Source of the DNA: Mycolicibacterium moriokaense
Lineage (GTDB): Bacteria; Actinomycetota; Actinomycetes; Mycobacteriales; Mycobacteriaceae
Assembly: GCF_003201655.1 (NCBI RefSeq)
Contig: NZ_QJJU01000037.1
Coordinates: 1 to 42,250, forward strand
Reading direction: 5' to 3'
DNA length: 42,250 nucleotides
Shown: positions 30,046 to 38,624 of the stretch, one piece after another
Numbering within the stretch: position 1 is the first letter of the stretch
How the letters are laid out: each line of letters opens with the position of its first letter
Notes under the pieces: generated by a model
What the model saw: only the letters and a program-made list of their open reading frames with translations
Told to the model about the DNA's origin: nothing
Databases searched by the model: none
Translations under genes and position numbers: made by a program

Positions 30046-32954
30046 CCGCGTTCTCGCAGCTGAAGCGGTCGGACGGCACGGTCGTCGATTTCGAGCCAAC
30101 GGCGCACAGACCGGCCAAGCGACCGTCGCGATGGTCGATCGCGAATTGGCCGGTCCGCTGGAAAGTTTTCGCGATCGTTTTGGTGCCGCTGGTTCTGGCT
30201 GGCGCGTTCGGCGGATTGCGCATCTACTCGAGCGCGACGCAGGCGGCCGATTTGCGACGCGCGGCCGACCGCGCAGAAATGGTGCCCGCGATCGAGACCT
30301 ACATGGCCTCGCTCGACGGCGCGATGCTGGCGAGTTCGACCGGCGGTGACACCCAGGCGGCGCTGACCAAGTTCGACACCAGCAGGCAGGAACTGCAGCG
30401 ACGGCTGGCAGGCACCGACATCCCTCCGGATGTCAGCAAGGGCATCAATACGATGATCGGCGCCGGTCAGGCGCTGATGGACAAGGTCACGGCGAACAGC
30501 GTCGGGCTGCGCGACCGGGTGCAGGCATACACGCCGATCCTGCTCACCGCCGAGGACGCGATCAACGGCTCGGTTCGGGTCGACGACGAACGCATCCGCG
30601 CCGAGACGCTTGGCCTGAGCCGCGCTGTCGGCGCCCGCGGTCAGATGATGATTCAGCAGCTGTTGGTGAACCTCGGTGGTGAACTGCCGGATCCTGAGCT
30701 GCGCATGTCGATGAATACGGTGGCAGGTACCGAGCCGTCGACGCTGTTCGGCATGAGCCAGGTGCTCGGCGTCGGCTCTCCCGAGGCCCAAAAGCTGCAG
30801 GAAGAGTTCGTCAAGCGGATGGCGATCATCTCCGACCCGGCCGCCGTGCTGGTCAACAACCCGGATCTGAGCGCGTCCATCCAGGCCACCAATGAAATCG
30901 CGGGCAAGATCATCGCCGACACGTCCACCGCGGTGACCGGCGCGGTGGAGAAAGAGGCCTCGGCCCAGCGCACTGCCGCGATCCGGGACACCGCGATCGT
31001 CATTGGGGCGATGCTGCTGGGGCTGCTCCTGGTGATCCTGGTGGCGCGCTCGCTGGTGCGTCCGCTGCGCCGGTTGCGCGACAGCGCGCTGCGGGTGGCA
31101 CACGACGACCTGGCCCGCGAGATCGACAGGGTTCGCGCGGGTGCGGAGCCAGGCCCTGTCCAGCCGATCCCCGTGTACACCTCTGAAGAGGTCGGGCAGG
31201 TCGCGCACGCGGTCGACGAGCTGCACGAGCAGGCCATCCTGCTGGCCGGTGAGCAGACACGGCTGCAGCTGCAGGTGAGCGACATGTTCGAGACGCTGTC
31301 GCGGCGCAGCCGGTCGCTGGTGGACCAGCAGCTGTCGCTCATCGACCGCCTCGAGCGCAACGAGGATGACCCCGATCGGCTCGAGAGCCTGTTCCGTCTG
31401 GATCACCTCGCCGCCCGCATGCGCCGCAACGGAGCCAACCTGCTGGTGCTCGCGGGCGCCAAGGTGCCACGTGAACAGGCTGAGCCGGTGCCGGTGTCGG
31501 CGATCATCAACGCGGCCGCCTCCGAGGTGGAGGACTACACCAGGGTGGTCACCGCGACGGTGCCCGACAGCGAGATCCACGGCGCCATCGCAGGCGACCT
31601 GGTGCACCTGCTGGCCGAACTGCTCGACAACGCGCTGCGCTATTCGCCGCCGATCTCCCAGGCCCGGGTGTCGGCGGTGCACACGGGCAACGGCGGCCTC
31701 GTCATCGAGGTCAGCGATATCGGCATCGGCATGACCGAATCCGATCTGCGGGTGGCCAACACCCGTCTGCAATCCGGTGGCGAGGTCAACCCTTACACCG
31801 CGCGGCACATGGGCCTGTTCGTCGTCGGGCGGCTCGCCGCGCAGCACGGGCTGGTGGTCCGGTTGCGCAGCACCATTGCGGGCGAACCGAATTCGGGCAC
31901 CACCGCCGGTGTGTTCGTGCCGTCCGAGTTGCTCGTCGGGGGCGAGGCGCCCGACCAATTCGGCGAGCCTGATTACGGCACACCCGCCGACGCCCACGCG
32001 GGGATCCACACCGCGCTGGCGCTGGATGAGGATCACCACTACACCGATTACGTCGATCAGCCGGGCCAGGAGCACCTCAACGGCCATTCCGACGTGCCCG
32101 TGGCGTTGCTGCCGCAGCGCTATCCCGGCGCCAGCGGAATTGCCGACATCCCGGCCTCGCTGGCCCACCCTGCGGCCGAAGAGCCGGAGGATGAGTGGCG
32201 CGCAGAGGATGAGTGGCCCGCCGATTCGATGCCGGCGCAGACGGCCGAACCGGTCCCGTGGGGACAGCCAGCGGAGCCAGTCCCCTGGGCGAAGCGGATC
32301 CCACCCGCGCCCGAGAGTGAGCGAGCGCCAACCGACACATCGGCGTTCTTCGCATCGCGCGCACAGGCCGCCAGCAACGGTGTGCCTGCGCACGAACCGG
32401 CGGCAGATCCGCAGCCGCAGGCAAGCAGGCAGCCCGAGCAGCCCACAACGGCCGAGCCGCCGCTGCCCGAGCCTTCCCGGCACGCTGTGCACGAGTCGAC
32501 CGAGACGGCCGGTGCCGACGATGCGATCTATCAGAAGATGCTGTCCGAATGGCTCGTCGATCCCACCGATCTGGCAAGAAGTGACGACCTGAACTGGGCA
32601 TCGGTGTGGGATCATGGCTGGTCAGCGGCCGCGGCGGCGGAGGATGCGCCGGTCGTCGAGCATACCGAGGAAGGCCTGCCGGTGCGTGAGCCCGGCGCGC
32701 GTCTGGTGCCGGGTGCTGCCGATTCCACCGACCCCGACGGTGCGTCCAACGGTGGCCACCACTTCAACGGTGGGGCTCACAGGAGCGACGACGGCGACGA
32801 CCAGGTAGCATCGGCGGCTGAGTTGGACTCCGGCGGACACCCGATTCCGCCGCGCGATCCTGACGCTGTCCGCGCAAGCATCAGCAACCATTTCGGTGGC
32901 GTGCATGCCGGACGATCACATGCCCGAGACACCAGAGGAACCGATAAAGAATGA
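30042..32954 (+). CDS. NIT-type sensor histidine kinase of the conservon (Rv3365c-like)
   Basis: This 970-residue membrane sensor has TM1 at about 41-63, an extracytoplasmic helical domain to about 315 (nitrate/nitrite-sensing-like) and TM2 around 318-338. A HAMP-like linker and a dimerisation region with FRLDHLAARMRRNGANLLVLAG follow, then a HATPase domain (ELLDNALRYSPP near 524-535, DIGIGM near 560, HMGLFVVG near 589). A disordered Pro/Glu/Ala-rich tail of about 330 residues, acidic with VPWGQPAEPVPWAK repeats, fills the rest. This is the CvnA-type first gene of actinobacterial conservons. It overlaps the roadblock gene by four bases. The signal sensed is unknown. Confidence 0.9.
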   Translation: MTAFSQLKRSDGTVVDFEPTAHRPAKRPSRWSIANWPVRWKVFAIVLVPLVLAGAFGGLRIYSSATQAADLRRAADRAEMVPAIETYMASLDGAMLASSTGGDTQAALTKFDTSRQELQRRLAGTDIPPDVSKGINTMIGAGQALMDKVTANSVGLRDRVQAYTPILLTAEDAINGSVRVDDERIRAETLGLSRAVGARGQMMIQQLLVNLGGELPDPELRMSMNTVAGTEPSTLFGMSQVLGVGSPEAQKLQEEFVKRMAIISDPAAVLVNNPDLSASIQATNEIAGKIIADTSTAVTGAVEKEASAQRTAAIRDTAIVIGAMLLGLLLVILVARSLVRPLRRLRDSALRVAHDDLAREIDRVRAGAEPGPVQPIPVYTSEEVGQVAHAVDELHEQAILLAGEQTRLQLQVSDMFETLSRRSRSLVDQQLSLIDRLERNEDDPDRLESLFRLDHLAARMRRNGANLLVLAGAKVPREQAEPVPVSAIINAAASEVEDYTRVVTATVPDSEIHGAIAGDLVHLLAELLDNALRYSPPISQARVSAVHTGNGGLVIEVSDIGIGMTESDLRVANTRLQSGGEVNPYTARHMGLFVVGRLAAQHGLVVRLRSTIAGEPNSGTTAGVFVPSELLVGGEAPDQFGEPDYGTPADAHAGIHTALALDEDHHYTDYVDQPGQEHLNGHSDVPVALLPQRYPGASGIADIPASLAHPAAEEPEDEWRAEDEWPADSMPAQTAEPVPWGQPAEPVPWAKRIPPAPESERAPTDTSAFFASRAQAASNGVPAHEPAADPQPQASRQPEQPTTAEPPLPEPSRHAVHESTETAGADDAIYQKMLSEWLVDPTDLARSDDLNWASVWDHGWSAAAAAEDAPVVEHTEEGLPVREPGARLVPGAADSTDPDGASNGGHHFNGGAHRSDDGDDQVASAAELDSGGHPIPPRDPDAVRASISNHFGGVHAGRSHARDTRGTDKE

Positions 32955-33367
32955 CCTATCCGCCACGTTCGACGCAGCGCGATTCGCTCGACTGGCTGGT
33001 CTCCAAGTTCGCACGCGAAGTATCCGGCGTCTCGCACGCCGTCTTGGTTTCCGCCGACGGCCTGCTGATGGCCGCCAGTGAGCACATGCCGATCGAACGA
33101 GCCGACCAACTCGCCGCGGTAGCCTCCGGGCTCGCGAGCCTGTCGACGGGCGCCGCTCAGCTGTTCGATGGCGGGTACGTGCTGCAGTCCGTCGTCGAGA
33201 TGGAGAACGGCTATCTGCTGCTGATGCGCGTCGGCGACGGCTCCAACCTCGCGACGCTGGCCATGCGGAATTGCGATATCGGCCAGATCGGTTACGAGAT
33301 GGCCATTTTGGTGGAACGTGTTGGCGCTATGGTCCAGTCGTCGCGACGCGCCCCTCAGCACTCGTGA
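32951..33367 (+). CDS. Roadblock/LC7-domain protein (Rv3364c-like)
   Basis: This 138-residue roadblock/longin-type protein of the conservon (CvnB) has SQ-like lead residues then LDWLVSKFAREVSGVSHAVLVSADGLLMAAS, the fold's first helix and beta strands, and GGYVLQSVVEMENGYLLLMRVGDG. Proteins of this type act as partners or GTPase-activating factors of MglA-like small GTPases; such a GTPase is encoded two genes downstream. ATG 32951 overlaps the kinase stop (ATGA), so the genes are translationally coupled. Confidence 0.93.
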   Translation: MTYPPRSTQRDSLDWLVSKFAREVSGVSHAVLVSADGLLMAASEHMPIERADQLAAVASGLASLSTGAAQLFDGGYVLQSVVEMENGYLLLMRVGDGSNLATLAMRNCDIGQIGYEMAILVERVGAMVQSSRRAPQHS

Positions 33368-33374
33368 GCCGCCT

Positions 33375-33749
33375 ATGGACCACTGGGAACGGGACGATAC
33401 GGACGAACCGCAGCTGGTTCGGCCGTACACACTGACGGCCGGCCGTACCGATTCCCGCATCAATCTGCCGCTGGAGGCCCCGGTCGAGACGGTGGCCGCT
33501 CCACGGAAACCACCGCGCTGGCCCGGAAACGACGTGCGCGGGCAGATCCTCACGATTTGCGCCGACAGCCCATCGGTCGCCGAGATCGCCGCGGTCTTAT
33601 CCTTGCCGCTCGGCGTGGCGCGGGTGCTGATCGGGGACCTTGTGACGCAAGGTTATCTGCGGGCGCACACCACCCTGGGTGATTCCACCACCGACGACGA
33701 ACGACGCGAATTGATAGGAAGGACGCTGCGTGGCCTACGAGCGCTCTGA
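33375..33749 (+). CDS. DUF742 winged-helix protein (Rv3363c-like)
   Basis: This 124-residue conservon protein (CvnC) has the DUF742 signature: an acidic lead, VRPYTLTAGRT at 15-25, and a C-terminal winged helix-like part with SVAEIAAVLSLPLGVARVLIGDLVTQGYL. The fold suggests DNA or protein binding, but this is not established. ATG 33375 lies seven bases after the roadblock stop. Its end overlaps the GTPase start by 20 bases. Confidence 0.92.
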   Translation: MDHWERDDTDEPQLVRPYTLTAGRTDSRINLPLEAPVETVAAPRKPPRWPGNDVRGQILTICADSPSVAEIAAVLSLPLGVARVLIGDLVTQGYLRAHTTLGDSTTDDERRELIGRTLRGLRAL

Positions 33750-34311
33750 GAGGCGGGAGACCGCCTCGACGAAGATCGTCATCTCCGGTGGCTTCGGCGC
33801 CGGCAAGACGACGTTCGTGGGGGCGGTGTCCGAAATCATGCCGCTGCGTACCGAAGCGTTGGTCACCAACGCGTCGGAGGGGGTCGACGGTCTCGACGCG
33901 ACCCCCAATAAGAACACCACCACCGTGGCGATGGACTTCGGTCGCATCACCCTCGCAGAGGATCTGGTGCTCTACCTGTTCGGCACGCCAGGACAGCGCC
34001 GGTTCTGGTTCATGTGGGACGACCTCGTCCGCGGCGCCATCGGCGCGATCATCCTCGTCGACGTGCGACGCTTGGCCGACAGCTTCGCCGCCGTTGACTT
34101 CTTCGAGGCACGCAATCTTCCTTTCCTGATCGCGGTCAACGAATTCGACGGCGCACCAAGGCATCCCGCTCAAGCGGTGCGCAAGGCGCTGTCGCTGCGC
34201 GACGACATACCGGTGATCACGGTCGACGCCCGCGATCGCCACTCGACGAAGGCCGCGCTGATCGCCATCACCGAGTACGCGCTGAACCGGCTCGCGTCGC
34301 TGCGCGGCTGA
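33730..34311 (+). CDS. mfpB: MglA-like small GTPase of the conservon (MfpB)
   Basis: This 193-residue small GTPase (CvnD) has the P-loop SGGFGAGKTTFVG at 18-30, the switch II motif GTPGQRRF in the middle and the specificity loop NEFDG. It corresponds to Rv3362c; in M. smegmatis the equivalent protein was named MfpB and reported to work with MfpA in regulating gyrase and quinolone susceptibility. GTG 33730 is the start used, overlapping the DUF742 gene. mfpA begins four bases after its stop, preserving this functional link. Confidence 0.93.
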   Translation: MAYERSERRETASTKIVISGGFGAGKTTFVGAVSEIMPLRTEALVTNASEGVDGLDATPNKNTTTVAMDFGRITLAEDLVLYLFGTPGQRRFWFMWDDLVRGAIGAIILVDVRRLADSFAAVDFFEARNLPFLIAVNEFDGAPRHPAQAVRKALSLRDDIPVITVDARDRHSTKAALIAITEYALNRLASLRG

Positions 34312-34315
34312 CCGC

Positions 34316-34879
34316 GTGGGCGACGACGAAACAGCCTGGTTCGAACGGGAATTCGACGGCCACGATTTCCGCGACGAGGATCTGCGAGAACTTCGCACCG
34401 AGCGCGTCGTGTTCACCGAATGCGACTTCAGCGGCGTGGACATGTCCGAATCCGAGCACGTCGGATCGGCGTTCCGCAATTGCACGTTTCGACGTACATC
34501 GTTGTGGCACAGTACTTTCAAGCACTGTAGCTTTCTCGGCTCGGTGTTCACCGAGTGCCGCATGCGGCCGATGAAGCTGGTCGAGGTGGATTTCACGCTG
34601 GCGGTGCTCGGCGGTGCCGACCTGCGCAGCGTCGACCTGTCCGACTGCCGGCTGCGGGAAGCTGGCCTGGTCGAAGCCGACCTGCGCAAGACGGTGCTTC
34701 GGCGCGCCGACCTCGGCGGTGCCAGGGTGCAGAACACCAAGCTGGACGAAGCCGATCTGCGGGGGGCGCGGGTGGATCCGACGCTGTGGACCTCCGCGAC
34801 GCTGCGCGGGGCGAAGGTCGACATCGAGCAGGCAATGGCCTACGCGGCCGCGCACGGCCTCGACATCCACGGCGAATAA
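34316..34879 (+). CDS. mfpA: Pentapeptide-repeat gyrase-binding protein MfpA
   Basis: This 187-residue pentapeptide-repeat protein has tandem five-residue units centred on Leu/Phe (TECDFSGVDMSESEHV, then GADLRSVDLSDCRLREAGL and so on) spanning about residues 30-165. They form a right-handed beta-helix that mimics DNA and binds gyrase, giving low-level fluoroquinolone protection. Length matches M. tuberculosis MfpA (Rv3361c, 183 residues). The start is GTG 34316, four bases after the GTPase stop, so mfpA is the last gene of the conservon operon. The C-terminal IEQAMAYAAAHGLDIHGE forms the dimer end in known structures. Confidence 0.95.
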   Translation: MGDDETAWFEREFDGHDFRDEDLRELRTERVVFTECDFSGVDMSESEHVGSAFRNCTFRRTSLWHSTFKHCSFLGSVFTECRMRPMKLVEVDFTLAVLGGADLRSVDLSDCRLREAGLVEADLRKTVLRRADLGGARVQNTKLDEADLRGARVDPTLWTSATLRGAKVDIEQAMAYAAAHGLDIHGE

Positions 34880-34894
34880 CCGTCGCGCAGAAGC

Positions 34895-37552
34895 TCAATG
34901 GCCCTTGAGGCGGATCTTCCATCGCACGAAGCTGCTGTAGCCGACGCAGATCGCCCCGAGCATGGCCATGTTGAACCACCACGCTCCCGCAGTGTGTTTC
35001 CAATGCGAGTCTTGCGGGGTCAGCGGTCCCGGTACGAGCCTGAGCAGATCGATCGTCGACGCGGTGCTGGCGAATCCCCACCGCGCAGGCGTGATCCACG
35101 ACAACTGGTCGAGACCCACCCGGCCGGTGACGGGAATCATGCCGCCCTGGAACACCAGCTGCGACATGATCGCGATCACCAGCAGCGGCATGATCTGCTC
35201 GTTCGACTTGGCCAGCGCCGAGAGTGCCAAGCCAGTCATCGCCGCTGCCACACAGCACGCGGCCATGTCGGTATACAGCTCCAGCGTCCGAGGGGGTATC
35301 ACCGCACCGCTGGTCACAGCGCCAGGGCCCCACTTCTTCCCCCAGACGTTGATGGCGACGACGAGCGCCGACTGCATCAACGCGAACCCGGCGAAGACGA
35401 AGACCTTGGCCAAGATGTATGCGGACGTGGACAGCCCGACCGCTTGCTCGCGCAGGAAGATTGCCCGCTCCCCGATCAGCGCGCGGATCGTCAGCGCAGT
35501 GCCCATGAAGATGGCGCCGACATTGAGCAGCACGAGGATCTGCCCCGGCTCGTTAGGCGCCTCGCCGCCGTTTATCGCGGGCACGGGTACGCCGAAGCCG
35601 ACGTCTCCTGGCACTGAGAGCGACAGCACGCCCATGATGAACGGAAGAAACGCCAAGAAAATGAAGTAACCGCGATCGGACACGATCAGCCGCATCTGGC
35701 GACGCGCGATCGTCGAGAATTGTCTTCGCAGACTGGTTTTCGTCGGCTTGCCAAGGTCTGTGGGAGTCGCCGCGGGCGGCGGTGGTGGGGGCGGTCCGTG
35801 CTGGGCGAGGAACCTCTTGTTCGCCGCGTCCGGGTCGCCTGCCACTGAGCTGAAGATGTCGGCCCAGTTGGTGGTGCCCATCGACGCACCGATCTGGTTT
35901 GGCGGCCCGTAGAACGCGGTCTTGCCGCCGGGCGCCAGCAGCAGCACCTGATCGCACACGTCGAGATAGGTCAGCGAGTGCGTCACCACCAGCACCACGC
36001 GGCCTGCGTCGGCCAGCTGACGCAGCATCGTCATCACCTGCCGGTCCAGCGCGGGGTCAAGGCCGGACGTCGGCTCGTCGAGGATCAGCAGCGACGGACC
36101 CGTCAGCAGCTCGAGCGCGACCGAAGCGCGCTTGCGCTGCCCGCCCGAGAGCTTGTCGACGCGGGTGTCGAGGTGGTTGGTCATCTCGAGTTCTTCGAGC
36201 ACCTCGTTGACGACCTGTTCGCGGTCGGCCTTGTTGGTGTCGGGTGGCAGCCTCAGCTCGGCCGCGTACATCAGCGCCTGTCTGACGGTCAGCTGACCGT
36301 GCACCACGTCGTCCTGCGGCACCATCCCGATCCGGGAACGCAGCGAGGCGTACTCGGCATGGATGTCGTGGCCCTCGAACGAGACCGTGCCCGTGGTCGG
36401 GTGGGTGTAGCCGGCGACCAACCGTGCAAACGTCGACTTGCCCGCGCCCGACGGTCCGATGACGGCGGTCAGCGTGCCGGGCCGCGCCGATATCGAGATG
36501 TTGTCAAGCAGCGTCTTGTTGCCCTCGATGGTCCAGGTGACACCGTGCACCTCGAGTCCGCCGGTGCGGGTGTCGGCCTCGGTCGCGGTGCCGCGGACCA
36601 GGCTGCCGCCGCGGAAGACCAGGTCGACATTGCCGATGGTGACGGTGTCGCCGTCGTTCAGCATCGCCGACTCGATGCGTGCACCGTTGACGAATGTGCC
36701 GTTGATGCTGCGGTTATCCCGTATCTCGGTGCCGCTGGGGCCGGGAATCAGGGTCGCATGGTGCCGCGACGCCAGCACGTCGGGGATGACGATGTCGTTG
36801 TCGGTTGCGCGGCCGATCTTCAACGACCCGGCGGGGGCCTTCGGAGGGCTACCCGGCCGCAGGATCTTGAGCATGCTCGTCGCGAGGTTGCCCTCACTGG
36901 AACGGGGTGCGGCCGTCGGTCCCATCTGGGTGACCGATTCCAGGCCGGGGGAGGAGATCGGCTGACGCACCGGGGCCGGGTGGATCGGCGCGGGCGTGCT
37001 CGGGGCATATGCCGACGGGCTGCTCGGATAGGCCGCCGGGGCGCTCGGATGGGCCTGCGGAGCCGACGGGTATTGCGGTTGCGGGGCCGACGGATACTGC
37101 GGGGCCGACGGATACATCGGCTGCGGGTGCGACGGGCTCGGCGGACGCGTTGTTGGTGGTTGCGGGCTCGACGGATACATCGGCTGCGGCCGTGACGCGA
37201 TCGGCACCGATGTCGTCTGTGGCGGCGTGCCGACCGATCCCTGATGGCGGCCGACCTCGAACGTCAGGCCAGGGCCATCGGGATTGCCGATGTTGATCTG
37301 CTGGCCGTCCTGGATGTCAACCGAGGGCACCCGGCGCCCGTTGACGTACATGCCATTGAGGCTGCCGTTGTCGATCGCAACCCAGCGGCCCTGGTCGAAT
37401 CGCAGCACCAAGTGGGCGCGCGAGATCAGCGGGTGGGCGATGCGAACGTCGGCACGGAGGTCGCGGCCGATCACGACATCGTTGCCTGGCGCGAAGGTGC
37501 GCGTTGAGCCGTCGTACCGAACGGTCAGCGCGGGTGGGGCTGGGCGGCTCAT
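34895..37552 (-). CDS. FHA-FHA-ABC exporter (Rv1747-like)
   Basis: This 885-residue ABC exporter half-transporter comes with two FHA domains. FHA1 lies at about 1-100 (IGRD at 28-31, SRAH at 44-47, NG at 66-67). A long Pro-rich linker runs from 105 to 235, FHA2 from about 240 to 305 (IGRATDND, SRHH, NGTFVNG), and the ATPase has Walker A GPSGAGKST near 366, LSGGQRKRAS near 467 and LILDEPTSG near 488. A six-helix ABC-2 permease occupies the C-terminus from about 629. M. tuberculosis Rv1747, with this architecture, is regulated by PknF phosphorylation of linker threonines that FHA domains bind. Start MSRPAPP (37552) is preferred to the ATG three codons upstream. It is convergent with mfpA. Confidence 0.92.
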   Translation of the reverse strand: MSRPAPPALTVRYDGSTRTFAPGNDVVIGRDLRADVRIAHPLISRAHLVLRFDQGRWVAIDNGSLNGMYVNGRRVPSVDIQDGQQINIGNPDGPGLTFEVGRHQGSVGTPPQTTSVPIASRPQPMYPSSPQPPTTRPPSPSHPQPMYPSAPQYPSAPQPQYPSAPQAHPSAPAAYPSSPSAYAPSTPAPIHPAPVRQPISSPGLESVTQMGPTAAPRSSEGNLATSMLKILRPGSPPKAPAGSLKIGRATDNDIVIPDVLASRHHATLIPGPSGTEIRDNRSINGTFVNGARIESAMLNDGDTVTIGNVDLVFRGGSLVRGTATEADTRTGGLEVHGVTWTIEGNKTLLDNISISARPGTLTAVIGPSGAGKSTFARLVAGYTHPTTGTVSFEGHDIHAEYASLRSRIGMVPQDDVVHGQLTVRQALMYAAELRLPPDTNKADREQVVNEVLEELEMTNHLDTRVDKLSGGQRKRASVALELLTGPSLLILDEPTSGLDPALDRQVMTMLRQLADAGRVVLVVTHSLTYLDVCDQVLLLAPGGKTAFYGPPNQIGASMGTTNWADIFSSVAGDPDAANKRFLAQHGPPPPPPPAATPTDLGKPTKTSLRRQFSTIARRQMRLIVSDRGYFIFLAFLPFIMGVLSLSVPGDVGFGVPVPAINGGEAPNEPGQILVLLNVGAIFMGTALTIRALIGERAIFLREQAVGLSTSAYILAKVFVFAGFALMQSALVVAINVWGKKWGPGAVTSGAVIPPRTLELYTDMAACCVAAAMTGLALSALAKSNEQIMPLLVIAIMSQLVFQGGMIPVTGRVGLDQLSWITPARWGFASTASTIDLLRLVPGPLTPQDSHWKHTAGAWWFNMAMLGAICVGYSSFVRWKIRLKGH
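36995..37192 (-). repeat. YPSxPQ-repeat linker in the FHA-ABC exporter
   Basis: Residues 121-186 contain repeated YPSAPQ/YPSSPQ-type units (at about 126, 147, 153, 161 and 175, with a degenerate HPSAPA near 168), encoded by recurring TA(T/C)CC(G/C)-type triplets. The stretch separates the two FHA domains and may vary in length between strains by slippage. Confidence 0.7.
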
Positions 37553-37606
37553 CGGCACCAACTCTATCGGTACCGCCGCCGGATGCGAGGCTGGTTCGCT
37601 GGCGCG

Positions 37607-37969
37607 TCAGGACGTCGGTTCGATGGCCCATCGCGCGGTGTCGGTGATTTGTTGCAACGCCGCGATTCGGTCACCGCGTGTGGTGATGATGTGGGCAGGT
37701 CCCCAATATCGGCCGAGCACCACTACACGCTCATCGTCTACCTGCAGATAGTCGAGCGGATCGACGTGCATGTCGTAGACGGATGCGATGCGGGCCCATA
37801 CGCCGGTGATCATGTCGACCGCGCCGCGGTGCTAGCCGCCGACACCGTATGGCATACCCGCGCTCACAGTGCCGACGAAATCGTCTGTGAGCAAAGCGAA
37901 TAGGGCCTGACGGTCGGCGTGTGCCATCGCGTCATACAACCGCTGGGCGACCGCGGTGGGTGTGGACAT
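37607..37969 (-). pseudogene. SnoaL-like protein interrupted by an in-frame amber codon
   Basis: One reading frame runs from ATG 37969, preceded by GGAGGTCCG, to a stop at 37607, broken only by TAG at 37832-37834. The first part reads MSTPTAVAQRLYDAMAHADR and ends in MPYGVGG. After the TAG comes HRGAVDMITGVWARI and a tail with YLQVDDERVVVLGRYWGP, the standard order of a 120-residue SnoaL/NTF2 protein in which a G-G-x-H-R-G turn is expected exactly at the interruption. A single base change (for example TCG or GAG to TAG) explains it. Alternatives are a sequencing error, read-through, or translation restarting at ATG 37813. Confidence 0.7.
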
Positions 37970-38135
37970 CGGACCTCCAATTGCGCAGGCATCTGATCGC
38001 ACGGCAGGCCATCCCCGCGAGCGCGGACGCCTTGGTCGAGCAATGTGCTCGCACACTTATACCGTCGAGTTAACTTCTCGGCCTGCGCCCGGCGAGTCGC
38101 GATGGGTCTCGGCCGACTACGTGATCTGCTAAGGC
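37970..38135. other. Divergent intergenic region
   Basis: These 166 bases separate the broken SnoaL-like gene from the membrane protein gene at 38136. The region should contain both promoters. No clear -35/-10 pairs, repeat or hairpin were identified. Confidence 0.35.
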
Positions 38136-38624
38136 ATGCGGTCTGTGAAGGCCACGGCATGGCGGCACGGCAAACTGGGTCGAGCGATGGTCCCGGTGTT
38201 TCTCCTGTGCGCCGCGATCATCATCACCCTGGTCATGGCAGACGTGCTGTCGAAGGCGGGCGCGGCACCCGGGCCTCTTCAGACCGACGACCGGGGCTTT
38301 GTCGATTCAAAGGTGCGCTGCGATGCGCCACAGTCGGCGGTCGAGTTCGGCCGCACGGAACAATCGCTGATTGCGATCTGCGTGAACCGCGACGGCCACT
38401 ACGAATACCGCGGCGCCCGATTGGGCGACGATGCGGTGCTCACCGTCGTTGCCGAACCCACCGTGCCTGGCGAGTTCTTCGCACAGAAAGACGGTGTTAC
38501 CTACACAGTCACCGCAAAGGAACTCGTCATCAAGTCGGACGAGTGGGTGCGCACCGAGCCGATGCTTCAATTCGGGGCGCCGCCGCTGCTGGCGGTGGAG
38601 ATGCCTGTGTCGCAGCGCCGCTAG
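38136..38624 (+). CDS. Conserved mycobacterial membrane-anchored protein
   Basis: This 162-residue protein has a basic N-terminus followed by one membrane segment (VPVFLLCAAIIITLVMADVL, about 19-38) and a soluble domain, probably outside the cell. The domain begins QTDDRGFVDSKVRCDAP and has beta-type segments LIAICVNRDGHYEYRGARL and VTYTVTAKELVI. Similar proteins occur in several mycobacteria as conserved hypotheticals; I know of no function. Two cysteines (in VRCDAP and IAICVN) may form a disulfide outside the membrane. ATG 38136 is used; ATG 38187, just before the membrane segment, is an alternative. It overlaps the convergent OYE gene by four bases. Confidence 0.65.
   Translation: MRSVKATAWRHGKLGRAMVPVFLLCAAIIITLVMADVLSKAGAAPGPLQTDDRGFVDSKVRCDAPQSAVEFGRTEQSLIAICVNRDGHYEYRGARLGDDAVLTVVAEPTVPGEFFAQKDGVTYTVTAKELVIKSDEWVRTEPMLQFGAPPLLAVEMPVSQRR

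Noticed and set aside
29670..32615. Long open frame antisense to the histidine kinase (981 codons)
   Set aside because: Shadow of the kinase gene; low-complexity His/Arg/Gly composition and no ribosome site or motif.
36995..37192. Regularly spaced repeats in the FHA-ABC gene as a CRISPR or DNA repeat array
   Set aside because: They are short in-frame YPSxPQ codon repeats within a Pro-rich linker, not spacer-separated repeats.
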